DNA of 64,000 nucleotides from Desulfosporosinus shakirovi (GCF_020595055.1 NZ_JAJDOO010000009.1:62001-126000); one strand, 5' to 3'. Positions 1 to 9,099 are shown, counted from the first letter of the stretch. Made by a program: numbers and translations. The notes: generated by a model not told the origin, from the sequence alone.

Positions 1-596
1 ACATTGGGTTTTTTCCTTACAGCATCGAAACTCCCAAATAAGGCGGTGAACCCTTCCGTCAGATTCATTCCGAAATCCCAATCTGCAAGGGCACGGCCAT
101 TTCCGGCAGCTGCCAGTCCTACCACCGATTCTGCGGATCGAAGGCTTTTTAATCCTTCTCGTATAGCTGCAGTTGTCAGCGAGGAAATCCACAGCCTCGA
201 CAAGGGCTTACTGCACTTAGCCGCATCCCAGACTTCTTGAAAAAGCAACTGCCCCTCCCTGTCAGCATCCGTTCCGCAAATAATCTCTCCAATGTCTGAA
301 GACCTTAACCAATTTTGGATTACTTCATATTGTTTAGCCGCTCCGGATTTAACCACCCGACGGAAGGCCTGCAAACTGGGCAGCACCGGTAAACGATTTA
401 AACTCCAGCGTTTACCTACTCGATCCAAATCCATATATGCTTCAGGACGCTCCAGCTCTAAAAGGTGTCCATAGCACCATGTAATCACATACTTTTCATT
501 TTCCAGGTATCCGTCGCCTCTTCCTCTTACTCCCAGGGCTGCAGCATATTCCCGAGCTTGTGAAGGCTTTTCTGCGATTATAAGTGTTCTTTCCAT
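1..596 (-). CDS. topB: DNA topoisomerase III, N-terminal part (runs off window)
   Basis: Type IA topoisomerase that relaxes or decatenates DNA through a 5'-phosphotyrosine intermediate. Only the first 198 residues are in the window; the gene continues past the left edge. Read on the minus strand from ATG at 596, the protein starts MERTLIIAEKPSQAREYA, the Toprim opening of TopB, with the catalytic Glu at residue 9. Residues around 115-125 read CGTDADREGQ, the DxDxEG metal-binding motif of Toprim. The stretch RLWISSLTTAAIREGL also matches topoisomerase III. A GAGG stretch lies about 10 bases before the start. The active-site tyrosine lies outside the window. Confidence 0.9.
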   Translation of the reverse strand, partial: MERTLIIAEKPSQAREYAAALGVRGRGDGYLENEKYVITWCYGHLLELERPEAYMDLDRVGKRWSLNRLPVLPSLQAFRRVVKSGAAKQYEVIQNWLRSSDIGEIICGTDADREGQLLFQEVWDAAKCSKPLSRLWISSLTTAAIREGLKSLRSAESVVGLAAAGNGRALADWDFGMNLTEGFTALFGSFDAVRKKPN

Positions 597-804
597 TCCT
601 AAGCCTCACTTTATACATAACTATCTAAACTTGTTGCCATATAACATGATGAAGTCTAAATACACTTAACAATGTGTTTGATAGATAGTCTAATCTCAAA
701 CCATTATATCTTAACACATAGATATTTTGTAGGATACGGGGGCAACTTTTATCTCTGAACGACTGATCCTTCCTATCTTAGAAAGGCGAATATATAAGAA
801 ACAG
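597..804. other. intergenic region upstream of topB
   Basis: About 200 bases of AT-rich DNA between the topB start and the terminator of the next unit. A TATAAT box lies on the minus strand at 708-703 and could be the -10 of topB, but no convincing -35 was found. No reading frame here looks coding. Confidence 0.4.
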
Positions 805-843
805 AAAAAAGGTGCTGATCATATCTCTACGGTCAGGCACCTT
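805..843 (-). terminator. rho-independent terminator, minus strand
   Basis: On the minus strand a stem AAGGTGC/GCACCTT, extended by a TGACC/GATCA part with one mismatch, is followed by six T residues. It ends either the ahcY transcript or a separate RNA lying in 844-1080. Confidence 0.75.
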
Positions 844-1080
844 CTAAGTGAACTCGTTCAGCTAAAGCTGAACATCGAGACTTCGGAGACGTAAGTCTCC
901 AGTGAAGACTATCGCTGTAAGCGCACGGCCCATAATAAAATACTATTGCGCTAAAGATAGACGTATGCCAAATGCGCATAATCCATAGACCAGTACATCG
1001 GTGCCGTAGGATGGATTCTACCTCCTTCGCCACTAAGTGTTTTCACAAGGGACACCCACATATAGAAGCGGACTATATTC
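844..1080 (-). ncRNA. possible structured RNA downstream of ahcY
   Basis: A 240-base stretch between ahcY and a terminator that shows no credible gene but much secondary structure. There is a perfect hairpin GTTCAGC-TAAA-GCTGAAC at 856-873 and another, GGAGAC-GTAA-GTCTCC, at 885-900. On the minus strand an AATCCAT/ATGGATT pair encloses about 25 bases near 980-1020. The motif CACTTAG occurs twice. A 66-codon frame on the minus strand has no ribosome site and unconvincing composition. It may be a free small RNA or a long 3' UTR; I do not recognise a known RNA family. Confidence 0.35.
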
Positions 1081-1086
1081 CTCATT

Positions 1087-2346
1087 TCAAGCTTCTGAAC
1101 TCCAAGACCCTAGATAAGCTGCCTGCTCTTCAGTTAATTTATCAATTGATAAACCTAGGGATTGAAGTTTCAACATTGCTACTTTTTCGTCTATTTCTGT
1201 ATTGACTTGATAGACTTTAGGCTCTAACTCCTCATAATTCAAAGCAATATATTCTAAAGACAGAGCTTGTAAAGCAAAGGTCATATCCATAACTTCTGCC
1301 GGATGCCCATCTCCGGCAGCCAGATTAACTAATCGGCCATCGGCCAGTACATATAAGTTTTGGCCGTTAGGAAGGGTGTACTCAGTAATATTAGTTCGAG
1401 CTGTTCTTTCGGAGACAGAGATCTCTTTTAATTGGGCTACATTAACTTCAATATCGAAGTGTCCCGCATTACACATAATCGCACCGGATTTCATAACAAT
1501 AAAGTGCTCCTTATTGATTACATTCATATTGCCGGTAACCGTTATAAAGAAATCCCCGTGCTTTGCTGCTTCAACCATAGGCATTACTTCGAATCCGTCC
1601 ATCAAGGCCTCGTTTGCTTTAATAGGGTTAATCTCGCAAATGATTACTCGCGCTCCTAATCCTTTAGCCCGCAGAGCAACTCCTTTACCACACCAGCCAT
1701 ACCCAGCAACTACGGCTGTTTTACCAGCCACAACTAAGTTCGTCGTACGCATGATTCCATCCCAAACGGATTGTCCGGTACCATATCTGTTATCAAACAA
1801 ATATTTGCATTGGGCGTCATTTACAGCTACCATCGGAAACTTAAGGACCCCGTCACGAGCCATTGAATGCAAACGTAAAACACCGGTTGTCGTCTCTTCG
1901 GCTCCGCCCTTAACTTTCTGCAGGAGTTCAGGGCGAGTTGTGTGGATGGTTGAAACTAAGTCTCCCCCATCATCAATGATAAAATCGGGTTCGGTATCGA
2001 GCGCCAACTGCAGATGAGAACTATACTCTTCTTCCGTCGCATTGTACCAAGCATGGGCCCCGATCCCACTTTGAACAAGAGCAGCCACAACATCATCTTG
2101 AGTCGAAAGAGGGTTACTGGCAACTACAGTCACCTCTGCCCCTCCAGCTTTAATCACCTGAGCGAGATAAGCAGTCTTTGCTTCCAGATGCAAACAAATT
2201 ACAACTTTCTTTCCTGCAAAAGGCAATTGTTTTTCAAATTCATTACGTATACTGTTAAGCACTTGCATTCGAGGAATGACCCAATCAATTTTCCTCTGTC
2301 CTTCTGATGCTAATGATAAATCTCGAATCGTAAATTTTAAATCCAT
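1087..2346 (-). CDS. ahcY: S-adenosylhomocysteine hydrolase
   Basis: Cytosolic enzyme that splits S-adenosylhomocysteine into adenosine and homocysteine, using bound NAD, so that SAM-dependent methylations are not product-inhibited. The 419-residue protein has the family's order: a substrate domain (IIDDGGDL near 123-130, EETTTGVLRL near 150-159), then the Rossmann motif GYGWCGKG at 215-222, then NAGHFDIEVN and the ADGRLVNLAAGDGHPAEVMD signature. It ends in YLGSW without the long C-terminal lysine/tyrosine tail, as in the shorter bacterial forms. AAGGT lies about 10 bases before the ATG. The class II aldolase gene lies upstream on the same strand but 260 bases away, so it is probably a separate unit. 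Confidence 0.95.
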   Translation of the reverse strand: MDLKFTIRDLSLASEGQRKIDWVIPRMQVLNSIRNEFEKQLPFAGKKVVICLHLEAKTAYLAQVIKAGGAEVTVVASNPLSTQDDVVAALVQSGIGAHAWYNATEEEYSSHLQLALDTEPDFIIDDGGDLVSTIHTTRPELLQKVKGGAEETTTGVLRLHSMARDGVLKFPMVAVNDAQCKYLFDNRYGTGQSVWDGIMRTTNLVVAGKTAVVAGYGWCGKGVALRAKGLGARVIICEINPIKANEALMDGFEVMPMVEAAKHGDFFITVTGNMNVINKEHFIVMKSGAIMCNAGHFDIEVNVAQLKEISVSERTARTNITEYTLPNGQNLYVLADGRLVNLAAGDGHPAEVMDMTFALQALSLEYIALNYEELEPKVYQVNTEIDEKVAMLKLQSLGLSIDKLTEEQAAYLGSWSSEA

Positions 2347-2605
2347 TCTATGATTACCTTCTTTCTTGCTTCTTATTAAGGAACTAGAATTGAAGTGTGT
2401 TCGACACTACTCAATTTTAATTCAAACTAAAATACCGTATGGTAAGTATCTATTATATGCAATTCAAGCAATTATGTGTTGTCCTTACTAATTATACTCT
2501 AAAATCGTGAATTTCTTCAACAATCTTTAGATCGCTCTATTATATATGGTATATCGCAAATAAACAAAGTGGGAGTCTTCTTTGAATTGATCAATGACTC
2601 GTTTG

Positions 2606-3256
2606 TCACTTTTGTCCATAACCTTGCAGATAGAAATTACGCATTCCGTCAATATCCCCTTGGGATAACTCAATTGCTCCACCCATCATTTGCGCCAGAA
2701 GAACGATTTGTGCAGATTTTTCAACAACTTGACATACTTTCAGTGCTTCATCTAAATCGCGCCCTACCCCCAACATACCATGGTTAGCTAACAAAACTGC
2801 ATTTCGGCCTTCAAGTGCTTTAACTGTATTGATGCCCAGTTGCTCCGTTCCGGGTAATGCGTATTCATTGACCCTTACATTGCCGCCTGCTATCTGGACT
2901 AAGTCTTCAATTGCTCCCGGAATTTCTTTTCGCGCGACGGCCATTGCAGTTGCATAGGCACTGTGAGTATGTACAATAGCCTTGGCATCCTCACGTGCTT
3001 TATAAATCGCTAAATGCAAAGGAACTTCAATAGAAGGCTTTCGAATACCATTAATTATATTTCCTTCTAAGTCCATTATTACAATATCTTCAGGCACTAA
3101 GTCATCGTAATTCATTCCCGTAGGAGTAATCGCTATGTAATTCTCTCCAGAAATCCGACAACTAATATTCCCCCAAGTCCCAACCGTTAGCTTCGTTGCA
3201 AGTATTTCTATCCCCTTTTCGATCACTTTTTTGCGAGCAGTCAATAGTTGATTCAT
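2606..3256 (-). CDS. class II aldolase/adducin family protein
   Basis: Zinc-dependent aldolase-fold protein of 216 residues, usual length for the L-fuculose-phosphate aldolase group. Visible parts are GTWGNISCRI near 26-35, the acid in PSIEVPLH (Glu77), the zinc ligands HTH at 96-98 and a third histidine in LLANHGML (His159). The substrate cannot be read from the sequence. Members act on fuculose-1-phosphate, ribulose-5-phosphate, methylthioribulose-1-phosphate or 5-deoxyribulose-1-phosphate. The neighbouring ahcY makes a role in handling SAM by-products worth considering, but no mtnA, mtnK or nucleosidase gene is nearby. AAAGGAGG precedes the ATG. Confidence 0.85.
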   Translation of the reverse strand: MNQLLTARKKVIEKGIEILATKLTVGTWGNISCRISGENYIAITPTGMNYDDLVPEDIVIMDLEGNIINGIRKPSIEVPLHLAIYKAREDAKAIVHTHSAYATAMAVARKEIPGAIEDLVQIAGGNVRVNEYALPGTEQLGINTVKALEGRNAVLLANHGMLGVGRDLDEALKVCQVVEKSAQIVLLAQMMGGAIELSQGDIDGMRNFYLQGYGQK

Positions 3257-3337
3257 TTCTTAGCCTCCTTTGGAATACCTTCAAAAAGCTCTACATTCCT
3301 TCATCAGAAAGGAAAGGCTTTTCTTAAATATTGCAAT

Positions 3338-4039
3338 TTATATCCTAAACCGATACCCTGCGCCCCAAACCGTTTCTACATATTGAGGATTTGATAAATC
3401 GCTCTCAATTTTTTCGCGTATTCGAGCGATATGAACTGTGACTGTGGCAGAGTCACCTAAAGCATCCAAACCCCAAACGCGTTCAAATAACTCCTCACGC
3501 CCAAAAACCCTGTTAGGATTTTGAGCTAAATACAAGAGTAAAGCATATTCCTTCTGGGCCAGGTTAACTTCCTTGCCGAGAGCAAAAACTCTGCGTGAAT
3601 CCTTATCGATTTTAAGTCCGCGAATCGTCAAAAGGTTTGACTTCTTTTCCCCTTCGCTAAACCGAAGTTTGAGCCTCTCGTAATTTTCCAAATGGGCTTT
3701 TACCCTTGCCACCAATTCGCCTGGACTAAAGGGCTTCGTTATGTAATCATCAGCCCCTAAACTTAGCCCTTTGATCTTGTCAATTTCTTCTTTTTTAGCG
3801 GATACTAATATAACAGGTACATCTTTATCTTCTTTCAAGCTGCGTAAAATCTCTAAACCATCCATTCCCGGCAACATAATATCCAGAATGAGCAGATCAA
3901 CCTCATTCTCTTGGAACCCTCTTAAGCCTTCAATTCCATTGTCATAGATACTAACTTCAAACCCGGCGACTTCCAGATAGTCCTTTTGTAACTCTGCAAT
4001 ACTTGAGTCATCTTCAATGATTAATATCTTCTTGTTCAT
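3338..4039 (-). CDS. OmpR-family response regulator
   Basis: Cytosolic transcription regulator of 233 residues. The receiver domain (about 1-120) has the acidic pair at 10-11, phosphoacceptor Asp53 in LLILDIMLPGMDG, the conserved Lys in DDYITKPFSPGEL, and a C-terminal winged helix (about 135-233) ending WGAGYRFRI. It is the last gene of a five-gene minus-strand run and follows its kinase after about 15 bases. It most likely controls the ABC transporter and exported protein encoded just before it. Confidence 0.93.
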   Translation of the reverse strand: MNKKILIIEDDSSIAELQKDYLEVAGFEVSIYDNGIEGLRGFQENEVDLLILDIMLPGMDGLEILRSLKEDKDVPVILVSAKKEEIDKIKGLSLGADDYITKPFSPGELVARVKAHLENYERLKLRFSEGEKKSNLLTIRGLKIDKDSRRVFALGKEVNLAQKEYALLLYLAQNPNRVFGREELFERVWGLDALGDSATVTVHIARIREKIESDLSNPQYVETVWGAGYRFRI

Positions 4040-4054
4040 TGCTTTCCCCCATCA

Positions 4055-5479
4055 TCATGACTTACTGAGCGAGATCATGATACTGGTCCCTTCTTTTCCA
4101 TGGCTGACAGCCCATACCCTTCCATTATGCCCTTCAATGATCTGCTTTGCAATGGCCAACCCTAACCCGCTGCCTTTGGTTCGAGCTGCATCCGCCCGAT
4201 AGAATCGATCAAAAATATGAGGTAAGTCTCCTTCATTGATCCCTGAACCATTATCACGAAGCTCAACGATGATACTGGCAACGGTTTCTCTGAGAAAGAT
4301 GTTAATTTCACCTTGATCATTGCTCATGTACTTACGAGAATTATCCAGAATGTTCATAATGACTCGTTTCATTCTTTCTCGATCTAACAGGACATTTCGC
4401 TCATGATTCAGCTCATTGTGAAAGGAAATCAGGATATTATTACTTTCTAACTCCGGTTCATTTTCTATTATACAATGCTGGAAATACTCTGCAATGTCTA
4501 CACTCTCAAAATCAAAAGGAATCTGGTTTAAATCCAGTTTGGCATAAAGTAAAAGATCGTCAATCATTTGATCTATTTGGTGAGCCTTTAAGGCTATAGT
4601 CTTTAAATAGCGTTCCATTTTATCCGGATTACTGGCTATCCCATCCAAAATACCTTCTACATAGCCTTTGATGGAGGTTACAGGGGTCTTTAAATCATGA
4701 GAGATACTAGAAATGAGCAGCTTTCGATTATCCTCATATTTCAATTGAGTGTGTACTGACTCTTTTAGCTTAATGCGCATAAGTTCCAAATCACGACACA
4801 ACTCTTGAATTTCCCGATCCCCTTCCTCAACAATCGAGTAGTCGAGATTCCCTTTAGCTATTTCTGCAGCAGCACTTTGCAAGGTATATAGAGGATTAAT
4901 AATACTTCGTGAAAATTGATAGGAGACAATAATATTCGTTAGCGCAAAGGTAAGTATGAACGTAATAGAAACTAGGGCGATTAAACCTGTAAAACTTGTC
5001 TCCCACCGATCTGCAGGCACAAGTAACAGCAAACTTCCCTTAGTGCCTTCTTTATACATAAGATCCGTAACATAGACAGTATATGAAACATCATCGATAA
5101 CAACAGGTTCGTTCTTTCCCTTTATAGTCCCTGCCGCTAAACTTTTGGCCACTTCAATTTTAGAAAACTTCTTTGAGGAAAATTCCACTTCGTCATCCTT
5201 GATCAACATAAGCTCCCCATGAATCTCAGCAAGCTGTTCAAGGAGATATTTCTGATAACTCTCTTCTTCCAAAACCTCGGGTGTCTGTTTCCAGGTGCTG
5301 GTTTCATTGATAAGTTTAACCTTGATCATTGACTGTTTTTGTTGATGTTCATAAGAAATCCCGCTTCCGAATAACTTGTCGAAGACAAAAAAAGCAACCA
5401 ATGCAACTAGAACAGTAATGATCATAGGAATGATTACTGTCGAAGCATTGGCTAAAATCAGACGTGTTTTGAGTTTCAT
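4055..5479 (-). CDS. membrane sensor histidine kinase
   Basis: Two-component sensor of 474 residues. Membrane segment 1 is at about 12-35 and segment 2 at about 165-187, with an extracytoplasmic loop of some 130 residues between them. HAMP follows, then the H-box ISHDLKTPVTSIKGY, N-box NILDNSRKY, G1 DNGSGI and G2 GSGLGLAIAKQI. It should phosphorylate the response regulator encoded immediately downstream. AAGGTGACGGT precedes the ATG, and only 9 bases separate it from the permease gene. The large external loop fits direct sensing of an extracellular compound, unlike the short-loop BceS kinases; the ligand is unknown. Confidence 0.92.
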   Translation of the reverse strand: MKLKTRLILANASTVIIPMIITVLVALVAFFVFDKLFGSGISYEHQQKQSMIKVKLINETSTWKQTPEVLEEESYQKYLLEQLAEIHGELMLIKDDEVEFSSKKFSKIEVAKSLAAGTIKGKNEPVVIDDVSYTVYVTDLMYKEGTKGSLLLLVPADRWETSFTGLIALVSITFILTFALTNIIVSYQFSRSIINPLYTLQSAAAEIAKGNLDYSIVEEGDREIQELCRDLELMRIKLKESVHTQLKYEDNRKLLISSISHDLKTPVTSIKGYVEGILDGIASNPDKMERYLKTIALKAHQIDQMIDDLLLYAKLDLNQIPFDFESVDIAEYFQHCIIENEPELESNNILISFHNELNHERNVLLDRERMKRVIMNILDNSRKYMSNDQGEINIFLRETVASIIVELRDNGSGINEGDLPHIFDRFYRADAARTKGSGLGLAIAKQIIEGHNGRVWAVSHGKEGTSIMISLSKS

Positions 5480-5488
5480 ACCGTCACC

Positions 5489-6241
5489 TTAAAATTCCTT
5501 TTTATCAAAGATATAGAACCCTGCCGTAAACAACATGATCCCAGACCCGAGCATAATTAAAAACTGACGCAAAATCTTTAAGATTGGAAAAGAATTTACC
5601 AAAAATAGATTATACCAGTCAAGTTGAGTCGTCAAGAACAAACTTGAATACTGAGAAAAAAGTACACCAAGCACTTTTAAGGCAAGGAATGCTAAAACGG
5701 ATACAAAAAAGACAGCTATTCCGCTCTTGAAGATATTTGCCAACAGGGCAATGGCTAAGGCCAAAACAGTCAATGGAAGCAAGCTCACGAAGTAGGAAAA
5801 CACAGTTCTGCCCAAGGAATCAAGTGTTGCCGAATTGGTATTAAAGATAAATCCGGCCAGCAGAGAAAAAACAAGGAGCAGAAGAAGGGCTCCCAAGATA
5901 AATAAGACAATGGCTGTAATTTTTGCTGTATAGATCTTAAATCGACTGACAGGTCGAGTCAGAGTGATGCGCATACTGTTTTGATTAAACTCACCTGAGA
6001 AACTGTCAATTGCAACCAAGGCTGTAAAAAGTGGCAGAATGGTATTGACCACAACCGATAGTACAAGCATTGGAAACTCTACACTGCCCGTTCCTCTAAG
6101 TCCAAATCCGCTTCTTACTCCTACAATCACCAATTGCCCAATAACAATTACTGCAAGAGACAGCAAAATGGCAACTAAGACTTTTTTCTTTTTATAGAGC
6201 TTCTCCAGTTCATTAAGAAGCGCTGCTTGAAACACGGCCAT
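5489..6241 (-). CDS. ABC-2 type transporter permease
   Basis: Integral membrane subunit of 250 residues with about six hydrophobic segments and the TRPVSRFKIYTAKI stretch typical of ABC-2 permeases. Its start overlaps the end of the ATPase gene by 29 bases, which indicates translational coupling and one complex. This type commonly exports or removes peptide antibiotics or lipids. The substrate is not evident here. The same operon holds a sensor/regulator pair and an exported protein. Confidence 0.88.
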   Translation of the reverse strand: MAVFQAALLNELEKLYKKKKVLVAILLSLAVIVIGQLVIVGVRSGFGLRGTGSVEFPMLVLSVVVNTILPLFTALVAIDSFSGEFNQNSMRITLTRPVSRFKIYTAKITAIVLFILGALLLLLVFSLLAGFIFNTNSATLDSLGRTVFSYFVSLLPLTVLALAIALLANIFKSGIAVFFVSVLAFLALKVLGVLFSQYSSLFLTTQLDWYNLFLVNSFPILKILRQFLIMLGSGIMLFTAGFYIFDKKEF

Positions 6242-6953
6242 TTCTCTCTACCTCACTTACAAAGTAATTCTCAAGTGTCGCATAGTTTTTTAAAATCGTT
6301 TGAGTGTTTTCGACATTTAATATTTTCCCATTGTAGATTACCCCGATGCGATTACAGGTTAACTCTACATCATGGATCAAATGACTGGAAATTAAAAATG
6401 TAGTCTGTTCCTTTTCCGCTAAATGCTGGATCATCTTGCGAATATCAATCATCCCCTCGACATCAAGGCCATTTAAGGGTTCATCAAGAATGACGACCTG
6501 AGGTCTCGACAATACGGCTGCCGCAAGTCCCAGGCGCTGTTTCATGCCAAGAGAAAATTTTTTCGTCTTTTCATGCTTAAATTTAAGCATTCCCGTCAGT
6601 TCGAGAACCTCATCAATTCGTTTATGATCCACGCCAGGATAATAGCGTGCCAGTTGTCTCAGATTATCAAAGGCACTCAGATAATGATAAGACTCTGCAA
6701 TTTCAATCAGACAGCCTACCTTTGCCAGGGCCTTCTCATACTCTTCCGTTACACTGTGTCCTAAGATTCTAACATCCCCTTGTTCAGGTCGGATAAGCCC
6801 TGTCATAATCTTCATAGCCGTCGTTTTTCCTGCCCCATTCGGTCCAAGAAAACCAAAGATATCCCCTTTGTAGATGTCCAAATTCAGATCGTAAATTCCG
6901 CGACCATTTCCATAAGATTTGGTCAGATTCATGATCTCAATAACTTTCTCCAT
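6213..6953 (-). CDS. ABC transporter ATP-binding protein
   Basis: ATPase subunit for the ABC-2 permease encoded next. I chose ATG at 6953 (MEKVIEIMNLTKSYG) because GGAGG lies 7 bases before it; the frame is open for another 20 codons upstream, but those residues are not family-like. Visible are Walker A GPNGAGKTT, the ABC signature FSLGMKQRLGLA, Walker B VVILDEP and the switch His in LISSHL. The length of about 246 residues is normal for a BcrA/CcmA-like single-domain ATPase. Confidence 0.92.
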   Translation of the reverse strand: MEKVIEIMNLTKSYGNGRGIYDLNLDIYKGDIFGFLGPNGAGKTTAMKIMTGLIRPEQGDVRILGHSVTEEYEKALAKVGCLIEIAESYHYLSAFDNLRQLARYYPGVDHKRIDEVLELTGMLKFKHEKTKKFSLGMKQRLGLAAAVLSRPQVVILDEPLNGLDVEGMIDIRKMIQHLAEKEQTTFLISSHLIHDVELTCNRIGVIYNGKILNVENTQTILKNYATLENYFVSEVERNGRVSSSAS

Positions 6954-7035
6954 GCTCAACCTCCATCGTGAGAAACTAATGCGACTGCCGGGATATATCC
7001 CGGCAGTCATCACCTTTTCGTTGTGACTTACGCTC

Positions 7036-8301
7036 TTAATCTAAAACTGGACTAAAGGATGAATTAAACATCAAACCACTTCCGAAAGATCCATTGAAAT
7101 TATCAATATTAAAGTTTACTTGGCCTTCATATTCACTTAGATAGATATGCCCTCGCACTTTATCTCCGGAATCGTTTGTGCCTTCGAAATTCGCACTGGT
7201 CTTTTGTTCTTGTTCAAATTTTGCTTCGAATTTAAAACTGCTCAAACTTGCAGCATATTCTTCAAATTCGGGCTTATACTCTGCGTAATATCTACCCGCA
7301 ACACTCTTTCCGTCTATTTGAGTGATATCTACAAACCGCTCACCGACTTTGACAAATTTGCTGTCTTTCTCAATTATGATGTCGTTTTTAAATTTGCCTA
7401 CGAACTTTTCAGGATTAGACATCTCAGCGTCTCCATATCTGGCGATGTCCTTAACGACTTTCTTCCCCGTAAGATCAGGCTTGGTGACCGTTGTGGTGTT
7501 AATGTCCATCACTTTAACTAAAGCCTCCAGCGATATTTCATGGACAGTCCCTTGCTCATCTTTCCCCGACAACACTGCAGTTCCCAGGATACTTTCCATC
7601 ACGCCATCTGCGTTTACTTTTGCTGAACCTTTTACTTCTTTGACAAAGACATCCTTGGTCAGACGAGGCATCTTGCTGTTATTCTGATTGCTATTTTGAT
7701 TATTGAACTCTTGCTTTAACTGAAACGAAGCAACAGCATTGACTAAAGACGGGATTTGCACCTCTGTTAGTGATCCTGTAATTGCTTTGCTTCCATCAGG
7801 ATTTTCTGTAACTACCACATGATCTTTAAGACTCCCTACAATGGCATCGACTATTTTTTCAAGATCAGCGGCTTCTTCTTCCTTGAAAGGATTAGTAAAA
7901 GCCTCGTCTTTTCTTTCTTTGGTAAATTCAGTCACATAGTAAGTCGGGTCACTCTCACTCACCCGAATAATGGTCGTCTTGTCAGAATAGCTCTGAGAAG
8001 ATCTCTTATCCCCGTTAGCGCTTAAACTTGAAGATATGTTTTCAGAAGCACTATTTTTTCTATCTACCTTTTGAGTTTCGTTACTAGACTCTAACGTCTT
8101 TCCATTATCCTTCAAAGCCATAGAATAATCCAGGGTGAAACTGTCAAACTTTTCACTGGCTTGTTCAGTTGTTAGCTTAATCGCACCCTTAAGTTCATCA
8201 TACCCGCTTTTACTTGCAATGTCAGCTAGAGCTGTTGTTGCTAACAACAGTGTTCCAACCGTGAAACTTACAAGCATCACTGATTTCTTTTTGAATTTCA
8301 T
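7036..8301 (-). CDS. exported protein of unknown function in ABC/two-component operon
   Basis: A 421-residue protein with a clear signal peptide (KFKKK, hydrophobic core, cleavage likely after TALA near residue 26). The mature part is polar, rich in Lys, Glu, Ser and Asn, with a Gln/Asn-rich patch around 195-207 and no cysteines or membrane segments. I recognise no domain. It precedes the ABC ATPase gene on the same strand (gap about 80 bases) and is followed by permease, kinase and regulator genes, so it is probably an extracellular or wall-associated partner or target of that system. Confidence 0.75.
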   Translation of the reverse strand: MKFKKKSVMLVSFTVGTLLLATTALADIASKSGYDELKGAIKLTTEQASEKFDSFTLDYSMALKDNGKTLESSNETQKVDRKNSASENISSSLSANGDKRSSQSYSDKTTIIRVSESDPTYYVTEFTKERKDEAFTNPFKEEEAADLEKIVDAIVGSLKDHVVVTENPDGSKAITGSLTEVQIPSLVNAVASFQLKQEFNNQNSNQNNSKMPRLTKDVFVKEVKGSAKVNADGVMESILGTAVLSGKDEQGTVHEISLEALVKVMDINTTTVTKPDLTGKKVVKDIARYGDAEMSNPEKFVGKFKNDIIIEKDSKFVKVGERFVDITQIDGKSVAGRYYAEYKPEFEEYAASLSSFKFEAKFEQEQKTSANFEGTNDSGDKVRGHIYLSEYEGQVNFNIDNFNGSFGSGLMFNSSFSPVLD

Positions 8302-8530
8302 CTTGTCAACTCCCTATCTATTTATAAGACCCTATATATATTCTAACCCAGTGGTCTTGATTTTCCCTAAACAGTATATAAACAAATTATAAACTATTCC
8401 CATCCCTCTTAGACATACATTTCAACTGCGGCTAATTTAAATTGTTATAAATGATTCAGAATTTCGAGGATTGTCCAAATCATCTCCATCAGCTAGAATT
8501 TTAAACTCTTTATTAAGTGTTGTGAAGGTA
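8302..8530. other. intergenic region, promoter side of the exported-protein operon
   Basis: AT-rich region between the dsrC terminator and the exported-protein gene. No gene was seen. The promoter of the five-gene operon should lie here, but I could not pick it out with confidence. Confidence 0.3.
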
Positions 8531-8564
8531 AAAAAGAGCCAATCACAAGTGTGATGGCTCTTTT
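8531..8564 (-). terminator. terminator after dsrC
   Basis: Inverted repeat AGAGCC(A)ATCAC/GTGATGGCTCT, with a single bulged A, followed on the minus strand by a T run. It lies about 40 bases past the dsrC stop. The A run on the other side could make it work in both directions. Confidence 0.85.
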
Positions 8565-8601
8565 GGTTTGGACTGTAACCGAATAAACAAAACCTAGAGG
8601 C

Positions 8602-8919
8602 TTATACGCAACCGGTTGGTTTAGGAAGTCCAGCAATTTTACAAGCGCCCTTTCCTGGGCCGGCTGGGAATAATTCATAGATTTTCTTTTGGTCATAACC
8701 AGTGTCTTTAACCATTTTACGAACCATTGGTGCAACACCAAACTGCTCATAATAGTCACGGAGATAATTGATCATTTTCCAATGATCCTCAGTAAGTTCT
8801 TCTACTTCCTCAGTAGCAGCAAGAGCATGAGCTACATCTTCATTCCATGCTGCATGATCCTCAAGAAAACCGTCTTCGTCCAGTTCAACAGTTAAATCGC
8901 CGACTTGTAATTGAGCCAT
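8602..8919 (-). CDS. dsrC: DsrC sulfur-carrier protein
   Basis: Small cytosolic protein that carries sulfur from sulfite reductase as a trisulfide on two C-terminal cysteines and hands it to the membrane complex DsrMKJOP. The 105-residue protein has the DsrC/TusE fold signature and, decisively, both cysteines of the C-terminal arm, Cys93 and Cys104, in CKIAGLPKPTGC. TusE-type homologues lack the first. It lies about 180 bases beyond dsrP with its own ribosome site and terminator, so it may also be transcribed alone. No dsrAB genes occur in this window. Confidence 0.95.
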   Translation of the reverse strand: MAQLQVGDLTVELDEDGFLEDHAAWNEDVAHALAATEEVEELTEDHWKMINYLRDYYEQFGVAPMVRKMVKDTGYDQKKIYELFPAGPGKGACKIAGLPKPTGCV

Positions 8920-9099
8920 AATTCAAATTCCTCCTTATGTGTGTTTATAAAATTGATACTGTTTGAGATTTAGTTACCGGATTTTGTACTGTCTATCCAC
9001 ATACGTGATTTTACAGTTTCAATTCGTGCTGGGACAGCACGTCCTGAATGATAATCCCTCACCCCCCAAACAAGCATCAAAGACCATCAATACCTAACT

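Noticed and set aside
833-1033. 66-codon minus-strand frame after ahcY
   Set aside because: No ribosome site and it covers strong hairpins; better read as structured non-coding DNA.
1376-2017. 213-codon plus-strand frame within ahcY
   Set aside because: Antisense shadow of a clearly conserved gene; no ribosome site or domain.
8493-8759. 88-codon minus-strand frame overlapping dsrC
   Set aside because: It lies in another frame of dsrC and runs through the dsrC terminator; a shadow of the real gene.
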